Origin: Alloalcanivorax profundimaris
GTDB taxonomy: Bacteria; Pseudomonadota; Gammaproteobacteria; Pseudomonadales; Alcanivoracaceae
NCBI RefSeq assembly: GCF_015265435.1
Contig: NZ_JABJWH010000036.1
Coordinates: 124,001-188,000, forward strand
DNA: 64,000 nt
Reading direction: 5' to 3'
Under the pieces are notes generated by a model. It did no database searches and was not told where the DNA came from. It was given only the letters and a program-made list of their open reading frames with translations. The first letter of the stretch is position 1. Every line of letters begins with the position of its first letter. The position numbers and the translations under genes are program-made. Positions 55,397-63,598 of the stretch are shown one piece after another.

Positions 55397-56197
55397 CTAG
55401 CAAGCGTCCGGGGCGTCGGTGTTGCCGCGTTCATACGGCGCCAGGCGCTGGCAGGGGGCCACGCCCACATCCACCTTGCCGAGCTCGAAGTTGTCCGAAT
55501 CCAGGTCGTCGAACACGAACCCGACAATGTCCTGCACGGTTCGGATCACACCATTGTCGAGCAGGGAGGTGGGCACCATGCGCCGAATGCTTTCCCGAGC
55601 CATCTGTGGCGAACCGGCGTTCCAGGCGTCGTCGAGCAACACGTAGCGGGTCTTGAGGGACAGCGGTTCCACGGGCAGGAAATCCGAATCGGGCTTGAGC
55701 AAGGCCACCTCCACGGAGGCCTGACGATAGCCGTCGTCCTGAAGCTTGAGCGCGTCGGCGGCCATGCCATTGAGCCGCCCGAGAATGCCGCTGGCCGCCA
55801 CCGCGCTGGTGCTCACCTGCACGCCGGAATTGCTTTCACCAAGGTCGGCGAGCATCACTTCCCGGCCACCGCCCTCGCCGTAGGTGGTGTAGGCCATGGT
55901 GTCCAGGGGCTGGTTTTCCTGGTCGGTCTTATCATGCTGGGAATCGATCAGGCTCTCGGCGCGGGCGAATACCCGGTTGCGCACTTCCCAGCCCAGTTCC
56001 TGGTCACCCTTGGTGATCGAATTATCGTCCCACACGGTTTTTTCCCAGGCGGAATAGCGCGACGCTTCCTGGGCACGGAACTTCATGTCGCCAGTTTTCG
56101 CCAGGAAACTCAGGGCGATGAAGGTGGGCACCAGGATGAACAGGGAAGCGACCAGAAACCCCGCCATGGACTGGCCCCTTTGACGTGCCGCCTTCAT
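55397..56197 (-). CDS. TadE-like minor pilin or TadG-type protein
   Basis: 266 residues. A TadE-type N-terminus (RQRGQSMAGFLVASLFILVP) with basic leader, GQ and hydrophobic helix lacks the usual glutamate at position five. The rest is periplasmic and mainly beta/alpha mixed (SRYSAWEKTVWDDNSITK). Overlaps the preceding TadG-like gene by 4 bp (ATGA). A true prepilin-peptidase substrate is uncertain because the E5 residue is missing. Confidence 0.78.
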   Translation of the reverse strand: MKAARQRGQSMAGFLVASLFILVPTFIALSFLAKTGDMKFRAQEASRYSAWEKTVWDDNSITKGDQELGWEVRNRVFARAESLIDSQHDKTDQENQPLDTMAYTTYGEGGGREVMLADLGESNSGVQVSTSAVAASGILGRLNGMAADALKLQDDGYRQASVEVALLKPDSDFLPVEPLSLKTRYVLLDDAWNAGSPQMARESIRRMVPTSLLDNGVIRTVQDIVGFVFDDLDSDNFELGKVDVGVAPCQRLAPYERGNTDAPDAC

Positions 56198-57588
56198 AGC
56201 CCCAGCTCTCCCAGCGCCAGCATTCGTTCACCGGTGGAGAGCGCCGCCAGCGACGGCTGCCAGTAAGGGTTGTAGAGACTACCGTATTCCCGGCGCCCGT
56301 CGCGGCGCGGAAACAGATCGTTGGGGTAGTGGAATTCCACCCGTGCCTTGGAGATCGACGCCATGCGGCCATTCAGGAAGTCCTGCTCGCCGCCGAACTT
56401 CATGCGATCGCGGGCGCCGGTAACATCCGAGGCGGTCTTGACCCCTTCATTGCCGCCGGGCTTGGTGAGGGTGATGATGATGCCCGGGCCCTCGTTCAGC
56501 ACACCGTCCTTCTTCAGCGCGCTGAAGCGGCGCATGCCCTGGTAGTTGTGCTGCACTCCGGACCGGCGGTATTCGGCGGCGGCGAGCCGGGAAGCGCGGC
56601 TGTTGTCATCCCAGTAATCGTTGCCGTCGTGAATGTCCCGGAAACGATAGAGCCTGCGGGTGTTCGACGGCGCGCTTTGCGAACCCGCCCAGCCCACCGG
56701 TATCTCTTCATGCTTCCTGCCGAACGGCGTCAGCATCCAGGTGTGCACCGACAGCGTGTCGATGGCGGACCAGGTGTAATAGGGTCCCTGGTTATCGCGG
56801 CGGCGCGCCAGTTCGGTGCCACCGCGCTTTTTGATTTCCACCTTGAAGAAGCCCAGCACATCCACCACCGGGAGATCGCTTCGGCGTTCGGTGGTGAAAT
56901 TGTCGCGGCTATCCAGGAGGATGTTCCGAAACTCGTCACTGCGGGCGCGATCGTCCGGATTCCCGCGCCGGCCGCGATACGGGTAGGCGCGGTCCGGGTT
57001 ATAGCGCCCCACCATATCGGCGTGGGCACGGGCGAACGAGGCCAGGGAGGTGATCGTGTAGGCGGTGTCCACCTGCGCGTCGTTCTTTTCAACCACGTCC
57101 TCGAACACCTGCTGGGCGAGAGCCAGGGTTTCCACGTGGGCGAAATCCTGAAGGCCCGCCAGCACCCGGATCGCCTGGTCGAGGCCGGCGACCGCGAAGC
57201 GCATGGCGCGCTCGATGGCGCTGGCGCTGCGATCAAGAATTTTTTCCAGCGCCGTCATGACCTGGCCGAGATAGGGAATCCATTTGGTCACCAGCGAAAT
57301 ATTGCGCGTGGTGTTGTGCAGCCAGCGCGTCCAGCTGACCAGGGTGACGCCCTGGGCCACCGCCACGTGGTTGGCGATCATGGCACGGTTGGCGTAGGCC
57401 TGGATGTTCAGGTTGCGCGCTTCCACCGCCGCCACGCTGTAGGCAGCCGCGTCGGCGGTGGATTGCAGGCGGGTTTTTTCGTTGCTGACGTTATAGGCGT
57501 CGTGGACGAAGTAGACCGCGGCGGTTACCGCGAACAACATCACGAGCACATAGACAGTCATCTGCCCACGCTGATGATGGCGTTTCAT
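56194..57588 (-). CDS. TadG-like (TadE/G) pilus protein
   Basis: 464 residues from MKRHHQRGQMTVYVLVML (GGGGGAAATC upstream). One N-terminal helix (VYVLVMLFAVTAAVYFV), then the TadG-typical NEKTRLQSTADAAAYSVAA segment (putative Flp pilus-assembly TadE/G-like family) and a large periplasmic region. It lies 26 bp downstream of a stem-loop after the pilin gene, so it is likely expressed at lower level than pilin. A long charged middle part may adopt a von Willebrand-like fold, but I see no MIDAS motif. Confidence 0.82.
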   Translation of the reverse strand: MKRHHQRGQMTVYVLVMLFAVTAAVYFVHDAYNVSNEKTRLQSTADAAAYSVAAVEARNLNIQAYANRAMIANHVAVAQGVTLVSWTRWLHNTTRNISLVTKWIPYLGQVMTALEKILDRSASAIERAMRFAVAGLDQAIRVLAGLQDFAHVETLALAQQVFEDVVEKNDAQVDTAYTITSLASFARAHADMVGRYNPDRAYPYRGRRGNPDDRARSDEFRNILLDSRDNFTTERRSDLPVVDVLGFFKVEIKKRGGTELARRRDNQGPYYTWSAIDTLSVHTWMLTPFGRKHEEIPVGWAGSQSAPSNTRRLYRFRDIHDGNDYWDDNSRASRLAAAEYRRSGVQHNYQGMRRFSALKKDGVLNEGPGIIITLTKPGGNEGVKTASDVTGARDRMKFGGEQDFLNGRMASISKARVEFHYPNDLFPRRDGRREYGSLYNPYWQPSLAALSTGERMLALGELGL

Positions 57589-57613
57589 GATTTCCCCCAG
57601 CGGCAATGAAGAA

Positions 57614-57636
57614 GGCGTGCCCGGAGCGGGCACGCC
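57614..57636 (-). terminator. Leaky terminator or processing hairpin after the pilin gene
   Basis: GGCGTGCCCG and CGGGCACGCC form a perfect 10-bp stem with a 3-base loop, ten bases after the pilin stop, followed on the minus strand by TTCTTCATT. A weak U-tract suggests partial termination, which would raise pilin over the downstream assembly genes. Confidence 0.75.
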
Positions 57637-57645
57637 GGTGTGCCG

Positions 57646-57906
57646 TTACTTGCGGTTGCCGTCGCCGTAGTTGCTCAGGTCCTTCTCCTCGCCGGCCTGG
57701 GAGGCGGCGTCGCCGGCGGCCTGCTGCGCGTTGCTGACCTGCTGGCTGCTGTCCTGGCCGGACATTTCCTGGGCCAGACCGGCGGTCTGGTTGCGCAGGG
57801 TGTCGCCGAACAGACGGTAAACGCCGATGGCGGCCACCGCGATCAGTGCCACGATGATGATGTACTCGGTCATGCCCTGGCCGAGTTGGCGGTTGCGAAG
57901 TTTCAT
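57646..57906 (-). CDS. flp: Flp-type major pilin candidate
   Basis: 86 residues. N-terminal leader MKLRNRQL then G|QGMTEY, the class IVb prepilin cleavage site with glutamate at +5 and tyrosine at +6, then the pilin helix IIIVALIAVAAIGVYRLFG. The C-terminal half is longer than in Flp pilins (about 50 residues, rich in A, Q, S, D and G). First gene of the locus. Pilins like this form bundle-forming adhesive pili. The stop is followed by a strong stem-loop. Confidence 0.88.
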   Translation of the reverse strand: MKLRNRQLGQGMTEYIIIVALIAVAAIGVYRLFGDTLRNQTAGLAQEMSGQDSSQQVSNAQQAAGDAASQAGEEKDLSNYGDGNRK

Positions 57907-57935
57907 AATCCCCTCTCTTTTGGATCGTTGAGAAT

Positions 57936-57985
57936 CACCGGCCAGCCGGCGGTGAAAAGGCTGCTTTTCAAGCGCCGAGGCGCTT
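57936..57985. promoter_or_regulatory. Three consecutive inverted repeats before the pilin gene
   Basis: CACCG...CGGTG (57936-57954), CTTTTC-type/GAAAAG arms (57953-57968) and AAGCGCC-GA-GGCGCTT (57970-57985) follow each other. The last overlaps the stop of the lipoprotein gene and acts as its terminator candidate. The others lie in the pilin leader. Confidence 0.5.
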
Positions 57986-58922
57986 ACTCTCCTGCCAGAC
58001 GAAGGTAGGCGTCCTGCAAATTAGCCATGCCCTCGCGGATCGCGGCTTCCCCCTCCGGGTAGGTTCCGTGGAACCAGTCCAGGCGGATGTCGGCCGCGTC
58101 GATGTACCAGCGCGCGTGTGCCGTCGCGGCGGCGCCCAGGTACGCCGGCAGTTCCTGTCGGTAGCGTCGCGCTTCGGCGTCGTCCGCCGGCCTGTGCTCC
58201 GCCACCAGCCGGGCCAGCCCCGGCACGTCATCCGCGGCGTCCGCTTTCATCAGCGCGGCCACGTTAAGAAGAAGTCGATTGCGATCGTGATGGCCTTCAC
58301 TGACGCCATCGGCACCGGAGCGGCCCAGATACTCGCCGCGATGTTCGATGTAGTCGTGGTTGGCCTGTTGATAGAGCCGCTCGCGCGCCTCGGCCATGGC
58401 GAGATTCAGGGACCGGAGGACCAGCCGGGATTCGGTATGCTGGTAAGCGTGGTTGGCGGCGCGCTTGTTCTCGCCGCAGCCGCTCTCGAAAAAGAATTGG
58501 TCTTCGTCGGCGTCATAGGCGATCTCGACGTCGTCCGGCAGCGCTTTCTTGCCGGTGCCGTCATCGAGCCAGCCCGGTTCCTTGGTAAGCTGGGCGCGCC
58601 ATTCATACAGGGGCAAGCCGTCGGACGCGGTCTCGATGGTGCTGTAATCGTCGCTCCAGGAGGGGCCCACCACCAGGTCATCGACGGCGGCGTAGCGAGG
58701 TTCTTGCTCGCCACCTCGCACCAGGAGGCGGTAGTTGCTGCTTTTGTCCGTCGCGGTGAGGTCCAGCGAAGCCGGCCCCAGACCATTGCATCGTTGCGCG
58801 ACCTGATAGCCGCCGCGCGGTTGATCGATACCGCCGCCTTCGGCCTCCGCCGACGCGTCCGTGGCGTTGTCACAGCCGACGATCGCCAACAGGGCGACAC
58901 AAATTGTCCATGGCCGATACAT
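57984..58922 (-). CDS. Uncharacterised lipoprotein with SD-sequestering leader
   Basis: 312 residues (ATG 58920-58922). Signal peptide ending in lipobox AIVGC (residues about 13-17). The mature protein is acidic, mostly helical after residue 160 (SLNLAMAEARERLYQQANH), with three further cysteines (QRCNG, SGCGEN). No family is recognised. It is transcribed toward the Tad locus but separated from the pilin gene by inverted repeats. Its ribosome-binding site is inside a perfect hairpin, so translation is probably controlled. Confidence 0.75.
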   Translation of the reverse strand: MYRPWTICVALLAIVGCDNATDASAEAEGGGIDQPRGGYQVAQRCNGLGPASLDLTATDKSSNYRLLVRGGEQEPRYAAVDDLVVGPSWSDDYSTIETASDGLPLYEWRAQLTKEPGWLDDGTGKKALPDDVEIAYDADEDQFFFESGCGENKRAANHAYQHTESRLVLRSLNLAMAEARERLYQQANHDYIEHRGEYLGRSGADGVSEGHHDRNRLLLNVAALMKADAADDVPGLARLVAEHRPADDAEARRYRQELPAYLGAAATAHARWYIDAADIRLDWFHGTYPEGEAAIREGMANLQDAYLRLAGE

Positions 58923-58924
58923 CG

Positions 58925-58957
58925 TAAGGTCCCTCCATCCTCGCGGGAGGGACCTTA
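58925..58957 (-). promoter_or_regulatory. Perfect 12-bp hairpin enclosing the ribosome-binding site
   Basis: On the minus-strand mRNA, UAAGGUCCCUCC and GGAGGGACCUUA are perfectly complementary around a 9-base loop, ending two bases before the AUG at 58922. The Shine-Dalgarno GGAGGG is in the 3' arm. This could be an RNA thermosensor, an RBP target, or an operator if it acts as DNA. Confidence 0.8.
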
Positions 58958-58984
58958 GATAAGCATTGCAATCCTTTCCATTAA
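58957..58984 (-). promoter_or_regulatory. Candidate promoter of the 312-residue lipoprotein gene
   Basis: TTAATG (58979-58984) and TTATCT (58957-58962) on the minus strand, 16 bp apart. If used, the mRNA would start at or within the hairpin, so the hairpin would sit at the very 5' end. Confidence 0.35.
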
Positions 58985-59087
58985 CTAACGATGACCGTCC
59001 CCTTTTTTTTTAACCAGGTCACAACTCGTCATTCTGAAATTGGAACCAGTTAGCGTTCGCCGTGAGAAATGGCCAGTGAACGCTTTC

Positions 59088-59111
59088 GGTGCGCGAACGG
59101 TCCCGCGCACC
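59088..59111. terminator. GC-rich hairpin downstream of the 111-residue protein gene
   Basis: GGTGCGCG and CGCGCACC form a perfect 8-bp stem with an 8-base loop. It may have been the terminator of the minus-strand gene ending at 59421 before the palindromic element inserted between them. No T-run. Confidence 0.4.
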
Positions 59112-59152
59112 AGGTTCGAGCGGTCGGCGTTTTTATTCTTCAGGAAATAGTG

Positions 59153-59424
59153 CTAGGGAGCCTCTGAATAACGCCTTGCGTACTCAGGCTTACAGGCTGG
59201 CTCACAATCAAGGCGCCCTTTTGAAGGCAGGCTGGTTGCCTGTCGAAAAAGGGGAACGCTGAGTGTGGGCCAGCCTGTAAGCCCCGCAGGGCGCGGCCTG
59301 AAGTGCACAGCCGCCGCGCCTTGCCTCTTGGAAAGGGAGCCACCCTGTCCGTCGAGACAAGACACGGCGTCTGCGCACTTCAGGCCACGCTGAGCACGTA
59401 AGGCGTTATTCAGAGGCTCCCTAG
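59153..59424. mobile_element. 272-bp palindromic element (MITE-like) flanked by CTAG
   Basis: The ends are perfect 25-bp inverted repeats including CTAG (59153-59177 and 59400-59424), reading GGGAGCCTCTGAATAACG after CTAG. CTAG on both sides looks like a 4-bp target duplication, as made by IS5-type transposases. Inside are two further hairpins: GCTTACAGGCTGGCTCAC (about 59187-59205) pairs with GTGGGCCAGCCTGTAAGC (about 59264-59282), and CCTGAAGTGC with GCACTTCAGG (about 59300 and 59375). No transposase is encoded, so it is non-autonomous. Confidence 0.75.
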
Positions 59425-59756
59425 GCGCCATCGCATTCTTGCCGGTATTTATTCTCATACCGTGCTTCGGCGCGATCAAACGCGTCCATGTCCATGGTTT
59501 CCAGGGGCGCGTCGGAATCCGCGTTGGCCACCACTTCATGCATGCCGCTCAGGGCCTCTTCCATGGCGGGGACCTGATCGCCGGCCGACTCGAGCTTCGC
59601 CAGGGTTTCATTCAGATTGCCCATCCCGGCCAACGCCAGTTGCATGTCGGAGACCGCCTTAGTGACCTTCATGCAATCAACTCGGTCCGCGGCCTGGGCG
59701 GTCAGCGGCCCTGCCAGCCCCATCAGAAAACACGTCACGATGCCTGTTCTTTTCAC
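59421..59756 (-). CDS. Small secreted hypothetical protein
   Basis: 111 residues from GTG (GAGGAG upstream). A signal peptide (VKRTGIVTCFLMGLAGPLTAQA) is followed by a mostly helical, acidic 85-residue domain with two cysteines (DRVDCMKV and RQECDGA) that could form one disulfide. No family is recognised. Its stop codon TAG lies within the CTAG at the right end of the palindromic element, so the insertion was directly behind the gene and left it intact. Confidence 0.7.
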   Translation of the reverse strand: MKRTGIVTCFLMGLAGPLTAQAADRVDCMKVTKAVSDMQLALAGMGNLNETLAKLESAGDQVPAMEEALSGMHEVVANADSDAPLETMDMDAFDRAEARYENKYRQECDGA

Positions 59757-59951
59757 GGGTTTCTCCTCGCGGGTTCAGTGAAACGGTAACCGGGGGAACC
59801 CTATCATCCCCACCGTGGCCGGCCGGCCCGGTCAAACCGGAAAACGTGACCCGGTGCTCACAACATGACGCCCCACGCGCCGCTCCATGGTTCCGGCTTA
59901 TGGCACGCGGTTACACTTGGGCACGGTTTTTTAGTTGATTAAGGATGGACC

Positions 59952-60380
59952 ATGAAGAAAACCAGCATCATTCTCGGCCTGGCGCTGACCGCGCTGGGTA
60001 GCCAGGCGATGGCCGCCGACTTGAAGCCCGGGGAATGGGAAATCAAGCGCACGATCACCAGCGAGCCGGCGCCGCCGGGCATGGACAAGGAAGCCACCTA
60101 CACCCGCTGCCTGACCGCCAAGGAAGCGGACAACATCGAGCGAACCACCCGCCAGGCGTCACTGCGCAATGGCTGCGAAAGCCCGGAGATGGATTGGGAC
60201 GGGGATACCCTGGAATGGACCACCCGGTGTCAGGCGGGAGAGCGCAGCCTCGATTCCAGCGGCGCGATGACGCTGGAGGATGACGAGCACTACACTTCGA
60301 GGATGACCACCCGCGCGCAGGGCGAGCAGCCTCTGACGATCGAGGAAGAGGCCCGCTGGGCGGGCCCCTGCGATTCCTGA
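59952..60380 (+). CDS. DUF3617 family periplasmic protein
   Basis: 142 residues with a Sec signal (MKKTSIILGLALTALGSQAMA) and the DUF3617 pattern: LKPGEWEIKRTI at the mature start, a TRCLTAKEA cysteine and a second cysteine in RNGCESP, then TLEWTTRCQAGERSLDS. These proteins are beta-rich and of unknown function. AAGGATGGACC precedes the ATG. Divergent from the small secreted protein gene by 195 bp. Confidence 0.88.
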   Translation: MKKTSIILGLALTALGSQAMAADLKPGEWEIKRTITSEPAPPGMDKEATYTRCLTAKEADNIERTTRQASLRNGCESPEMDWDGDTLEWTTRCQAGERSLDSSGAMTLEDDEHYTSRMTTRAQGEQPLTIEEEARWAGPCDS

Positions 60381-60389
60381 TCGCGGTTT

Positions 60390-61064
60390 CTACTCGGCGT
60401 AGAGCACTTCCACCACCGCTTCGGCGGTGACCTGGCTGGAGGGCGGGTTCTGGCCGGTGACCAGGCGCCCGTCGGTGACCGCCTGGGGCTCGAACTTGCC
60501 CTTGTTATGCAGCTCGGCGCCGAGTTCGGCGAGCCGTGTCTCCAGCAGGAAGGGCATCACTTCCTCGAGCCCCACCTCGCGTTCTTCCTCGTTGGTGAAA
60601 CAGGCCACCTGGCGGTCCTTCACCAGCGGCACGCCGTTCTCGTCGCGGGCGCCCACCAGCGCCGCCGGCCCGTGGCACACGGCGCTGACCACGCCGCCCT
60701 GGGCCCAGGTGCGTTCCAGCACGCCGGCCACCAGCGGATTGTCGGGCATGTCGAACATGGCGCCGTGGCCGCCGGGCACGAATACGCCAACGAAGCCGTC
60801 TTCCCAGATTTCCTCCAGGGGCCGGGTGTTCTCCAGCTCGGCGATGGCTTCCTTCCAGGCTTCCTTCTGCTCGTCGTCGGGCACGGAGCGCGGATCGATG
60901 GGCACCTTGCCGCCGGAGGGGCTGGCCACCCGCACCGGAATGTTGTTGTCCTTGAACACCTTGTAGGGCACCGCGAATTCCTCCAGCCACAGGCCGGTCT
61001 GCTGGCCCTGGCCCATTTGCGATGCACTGGTCACCAACATCAAAAGGGGTTTGTCCAGATTCAT
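60390..61064 (-). CDS. DJ-1/PfpI family class I glutamine amidotransferase-like protein
   Basis: 224 residues. The nucleophile elbow is VSAVCHGPAAL with cysteine 130 and histidine 131; the acidic residue is E28/E29 in TGLWLEEF. This is the HchA-like branch (glyoxalase III or protein/nucleotide deglycase activity). It has the lid insertion EVMPFLLETRLAELGAEL. Cytoplasmic. Convergent with the DUF3617 gene (9 bp). Confidence 0.9.
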   Translation of the reverse strand: MNLDKPLLMLVTSASQMGQGQQTGLWLEEFAVPYKVFKDNNIPVRVASPSGGKVPIDPRSVPDDEQKEAWKEAIAELENTRPLEEIWEDGFVGVFVPGGHGAMFDMPDNPLVAGVLERTWAQGGVVSAVCHGPAALVGARDENGVPLVKDRQVACFTNEEEREVGLEEVMPFLLETRLAELGAELHNKGKFEPQAVTDGRLVTGQNPPSSQVTAEAVVEVLYAE

Positions 61065-61205
61065 AGTGACTCCTTCACTCTCCCGGGTTCGGTTTGCCCC
61101 TTTCGGGGTTTGAGATTTCGCTTGACGCTGACAGGTTCGGCATCAAGATGGGATCAATACACGCAGCCCTGGGGGCACGGGCCCTCTTTTCAACGCACGG
61201 TGACC

Positions 61206-62558
61206 ATGAACTGGGAACAACTGCTGAACAAGGCGCGGCTGGGCCAGCGCGACGCCAAGGACGAGACCGGCCGTACCGCCTTCCTGCGCGACCACGACAA
61301 GATCATCTTCTCCGGCGCGTTCCGGCGGCTGGCGCGCAAAACCCAGGTCCACCCGCTGGCCACCAACGACCATGTGCACAACCGCCTCACCCACTCCCTG
61401 GAAGTGTCCTGCGTGGGGCGCACCCTGGGCATCCGCGTGGGCGAGCGGCTGGCGCGCCTGGGGCACCTGCCGGAGAGCGTCAACCCCACCGACCTGGGCG
61501 ACATCGTGCAGTCCGCCTGCCTGGCCCACGACATCGGCAACCCGCCGTTCGGCCACACCGGCGAGCGCGCCATCCGCGCCTGGTTCCAGGAACGCGGCCA
61601 GCGCTATCTGGAGCTGCTGACGCCGGCGCAGCAGTGCGACCTGATCTATTTCGAGGGCAATGCCCAGGGCTTTCGCATCCTCACCAAGAGTGAGTACCAC
61701 CAGTACGACGACGGCATGCGGCTCACCTACGCCACCCTGGCCACCTTCCTGAAATACCCCTGGCTGTCCTCCCGGGCCGGCGAGGGCGGCGCCAAGCCGG
61801 GCAAGTACAGCGCCTTCCTGGCGGAGGCGGCGCCCTTCGAGGAGGTGTGCCGGGCCACCGGCCTGCGCGAACTGGCGCCGGGGCGCCACTGCCGGCACCC
61901 CCTGGCCTACCTGATGGAGGCGGCGGACGACTTCTGCTACGCCATCATCGATCTGGAAGACGGCCTGGAGATGGATCTGCTGCACTGGGACGAGGTCTAC
62001 GCCCTGCTCTCCCCGGCGCTGCCGGACAACGCCGAGGTACGCCACCTGGTGCGCTCGGAGATGCGCGACGGCCGCAAGGCGGCGCTGCTGCGCGGCAAGA
62101 TCATCGAGCGTTTCATCGAGGCCGGGGTGGAGGCCTTCGTGGTCAACCACCAGGCGCTGCTCGAGGGACGGATGGAAGGCGACCTGCTGCACCACTGCGA
62201 GCCGTCGGTTCACGACGTGGTGGAGAACGCCAAGCAACTGGCCCGGGGCAAGGTGTTCGAGCACCCGCGCAAGATCGAGCTGGAGATCGGTGCCTTCGAG
62301 GTGATGGGGGCGCTGCTCGACGGTCTGATCGAGGCGGCGCTGTCCCATGCCCGGGGCACCGCCCGCAATTACCGCCACGAGCGCATCATCGACCTGATCG
62401 GCCGCCACAGTTTCCCGGACGGCCTGGCGGAACTGGATGAGCGCGAGCGGGTATACCAGTGCATCATGCGGGCACTGGATTTCCTCTCCGGCATGACCGA
62501 CAACTACGCCACCTACCTGGCCAAGCAGTTCTCCGGCATGGCCGAAACCCGCTACTGA
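61206..62558 (+). CDS. dgt: Deoxyguanosine triphosphate triphosphohydrolase
   Basis: 450 residues with the HD-domain motifs: RRLARKTQVHPL, HNRLTHSLEVSCVGRTL (first histidine), ACLAHDIGNPPFGHTGE (HD pair), and AYLMEAADDFCYAIIDLED (last aspartate). This is the short dGTPase type 1 family, which hydrolyses dGTP to deoxyguanosine and triphosphate. The start at MNWEQLLNK is preceded by GGTGACC. It overlaps the hydrolase gene by 7 bp, tail to tail. Confidence 0.92.
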   Translation: MNWEQLLNKARLGQRDAKDETGRTAFLRDHDKIIFSGAFRRLARKTQVHPLATNDHVHNRLTHSLEVSCVGRTLGIRVGERLARLGHLPESVNPTDLGDIVQSACLAHDIGNPPFGHTGERAIRAWFQERGQRYLELLTPAQQCDLIYFEGNAQGFRILTKSEYHQYDDGMRLTYATLATFLKYPWLSSRAGEGGAKPGKYSAFLAEAAPFEEVCRATGLRELAPGRHCRHPLAYLMEAADDFCYAIIDLEDGLEMDLLHWDEVYALLSPALPDNAEVRHLVRSEMRDGRKAALLRGKIIERFIEAGVEAFVVNHQALLEGRMEGDLLHHCEPSVHDVVENAKQLARGKVFEHPRKIELEIGAFEVMGALLDGLIEAALSHARGTARNYRHERIIDLIGRHSFPDGLAELDERERVYQCIMRALDFLSGMTDNYATYLAKQFSGMAETRY

Positions 62559-63322
62559 ACCCGGCGCAGAATGTCGTCCAGGGCGCGGTTGAACGCCTCC
62601 GGCATTTCCAGTTGCGGGAAGTGGCCGGCGCCGGGCAGGCGCTGCTCGTCCACCCGGCCGGCGCAGCGCCGATAGGAGGCGTCCGGGATCAGATCGCCGT
62701 TGATGGCCAGAATCGGCGCTTCCAGGGCCTGAAAGGCGGGTTCGGGGTCCCAGCGCAGCAGGTCCGACCACAGCGGCAGCATGCGCTCCGGGTCGGTTTC
62801 CTTCATGCCGTCGGCGAGGGCGTCCTTGGCGGCCCGTCGCATGCCGCTGGCGGCATTGGTGTCCACCAGCCGGTCCAGGGCGGACTCGAAATCCTCCTGG
62901 AAGCCTCGCTCGATGGCCGCGGCGTCGGCCTCGGCCAGATCGCCGTAGGGAATCACGAAGGTGTCCACGAGTACCACGGCCGCCACCGCCGACAACCGCG
63001 CGGCGGCCTCCATGGCCACGGCGCCGCCCATGGAATGTCCCACCAGCACCGTGCGCGCCGGCGCCCGCGCCGCCACCAGTTCCGCCACATCGGCGGCCAG
63101 GCCGGCCACGCTCCCGTCGCCGGCGGTATCGGCGGAATCCCCGTGGCCGGGCAGGTCCGGTGCCAGGCAATGGTACCGGCGCCCTTCCGCCCCCAGGAAA
63201 CCGGCCCAGTGCTGGCGGCGACAGGTCCAGCCATGCAATAGCACCACCAGGTGGTCGCCGGAGCCGGTTTCCGAGGCTCGCAGCTCGCGCCCGTCGGACA
63301 GGGTGATGGTGGTTTCGATCAT
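62552..63322 (-). CDS. Alpha/beta hydrolase
   Basis: 256 residues from MIETTITLSDG (ATG 63320-63322, GGGGGAAACC upstream). Typical fold: VVLLHGWTCRRQHW, PDLPGHGDSAD, nucleophile GHSMGG, acid in INGDLIPD, and catalytic histidine in PGAGHFPQLEMPEAF. It is close to the lactonase/haloperoxidase-like branch. Substrate unknown. A second ATG six codons upstream (63340) has no good site. Confidence 0.88.
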   Translation of the reverse strand: MIETTITLSDGRELRASETGSGDHLVVLLHGWTCRRQHWAGFLGAEGRRYHCLAPDLPGHGDSADTAGDGSVAGLAADVAELVAARAPARTVLVGHSMGGAVAMEAAARLSAVAAVVLVDTFVIPYGDLAEADAAAIERGFQEDFESALDRLVDTNAASGMRRAAKDALADGMKETDPERMLPLWSDLLRWDPEPAFQALEAPILAINGDLIPDASYRRCAGRVDEQRLPGAGHFPQLEMPEAFNRALDDILRRVQ

Positions 63323-63598
63323 GCGGTTTCCCCCAAACATTCAATCATCAATGGCCCTTTCAGGGCGGATTAAAGGCGGTCTTCCCAGCGCCGCCCCCAG
63401 CCAGGTGGGATTCAGGGCGCGGCCATGCACAAACATTCTCACGGCGCCCCCTCCAATCCCGTGAAGGCCCGTTATCGGCGGGTGTCGGAACGTTAACCGG
63501 CGCCGCCGTCGCGTAGCGTTTTGCTATCCGGTTCTCGTGGCAAGGATGATTTTGTGACATAGTCGACATTGGGGGTACAAGGTTACATCGGGGATTCC
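63323..63598. other. 276-bp divergent intergenic region
   Basis: It lies between the hydrolase and a regulator gene. No repeat or clear promoter is visible, apart from a GGGG site before the regulator start. Confidence 0.4.

Larger units (their letters stand above)
58923..59420. other. 498-bp region with leader hairpin, hairpin terminator and palindromic element
   Basis: No coding frame is credible. From left to right: SD-hairpin (58925-58957), candidate promoter (58957-58984), a T8 tract (59003-59012), a GC hairpin (59088-59111), and most of the palindromic element (from 59153). Confidence 0.7.

Noticed and set aside
59140-59343. Short frames inside the palindromic element
   Set aside because: They run over the inverted repeats, have no domain and no ribosome site; the element is better explained as non-coding.
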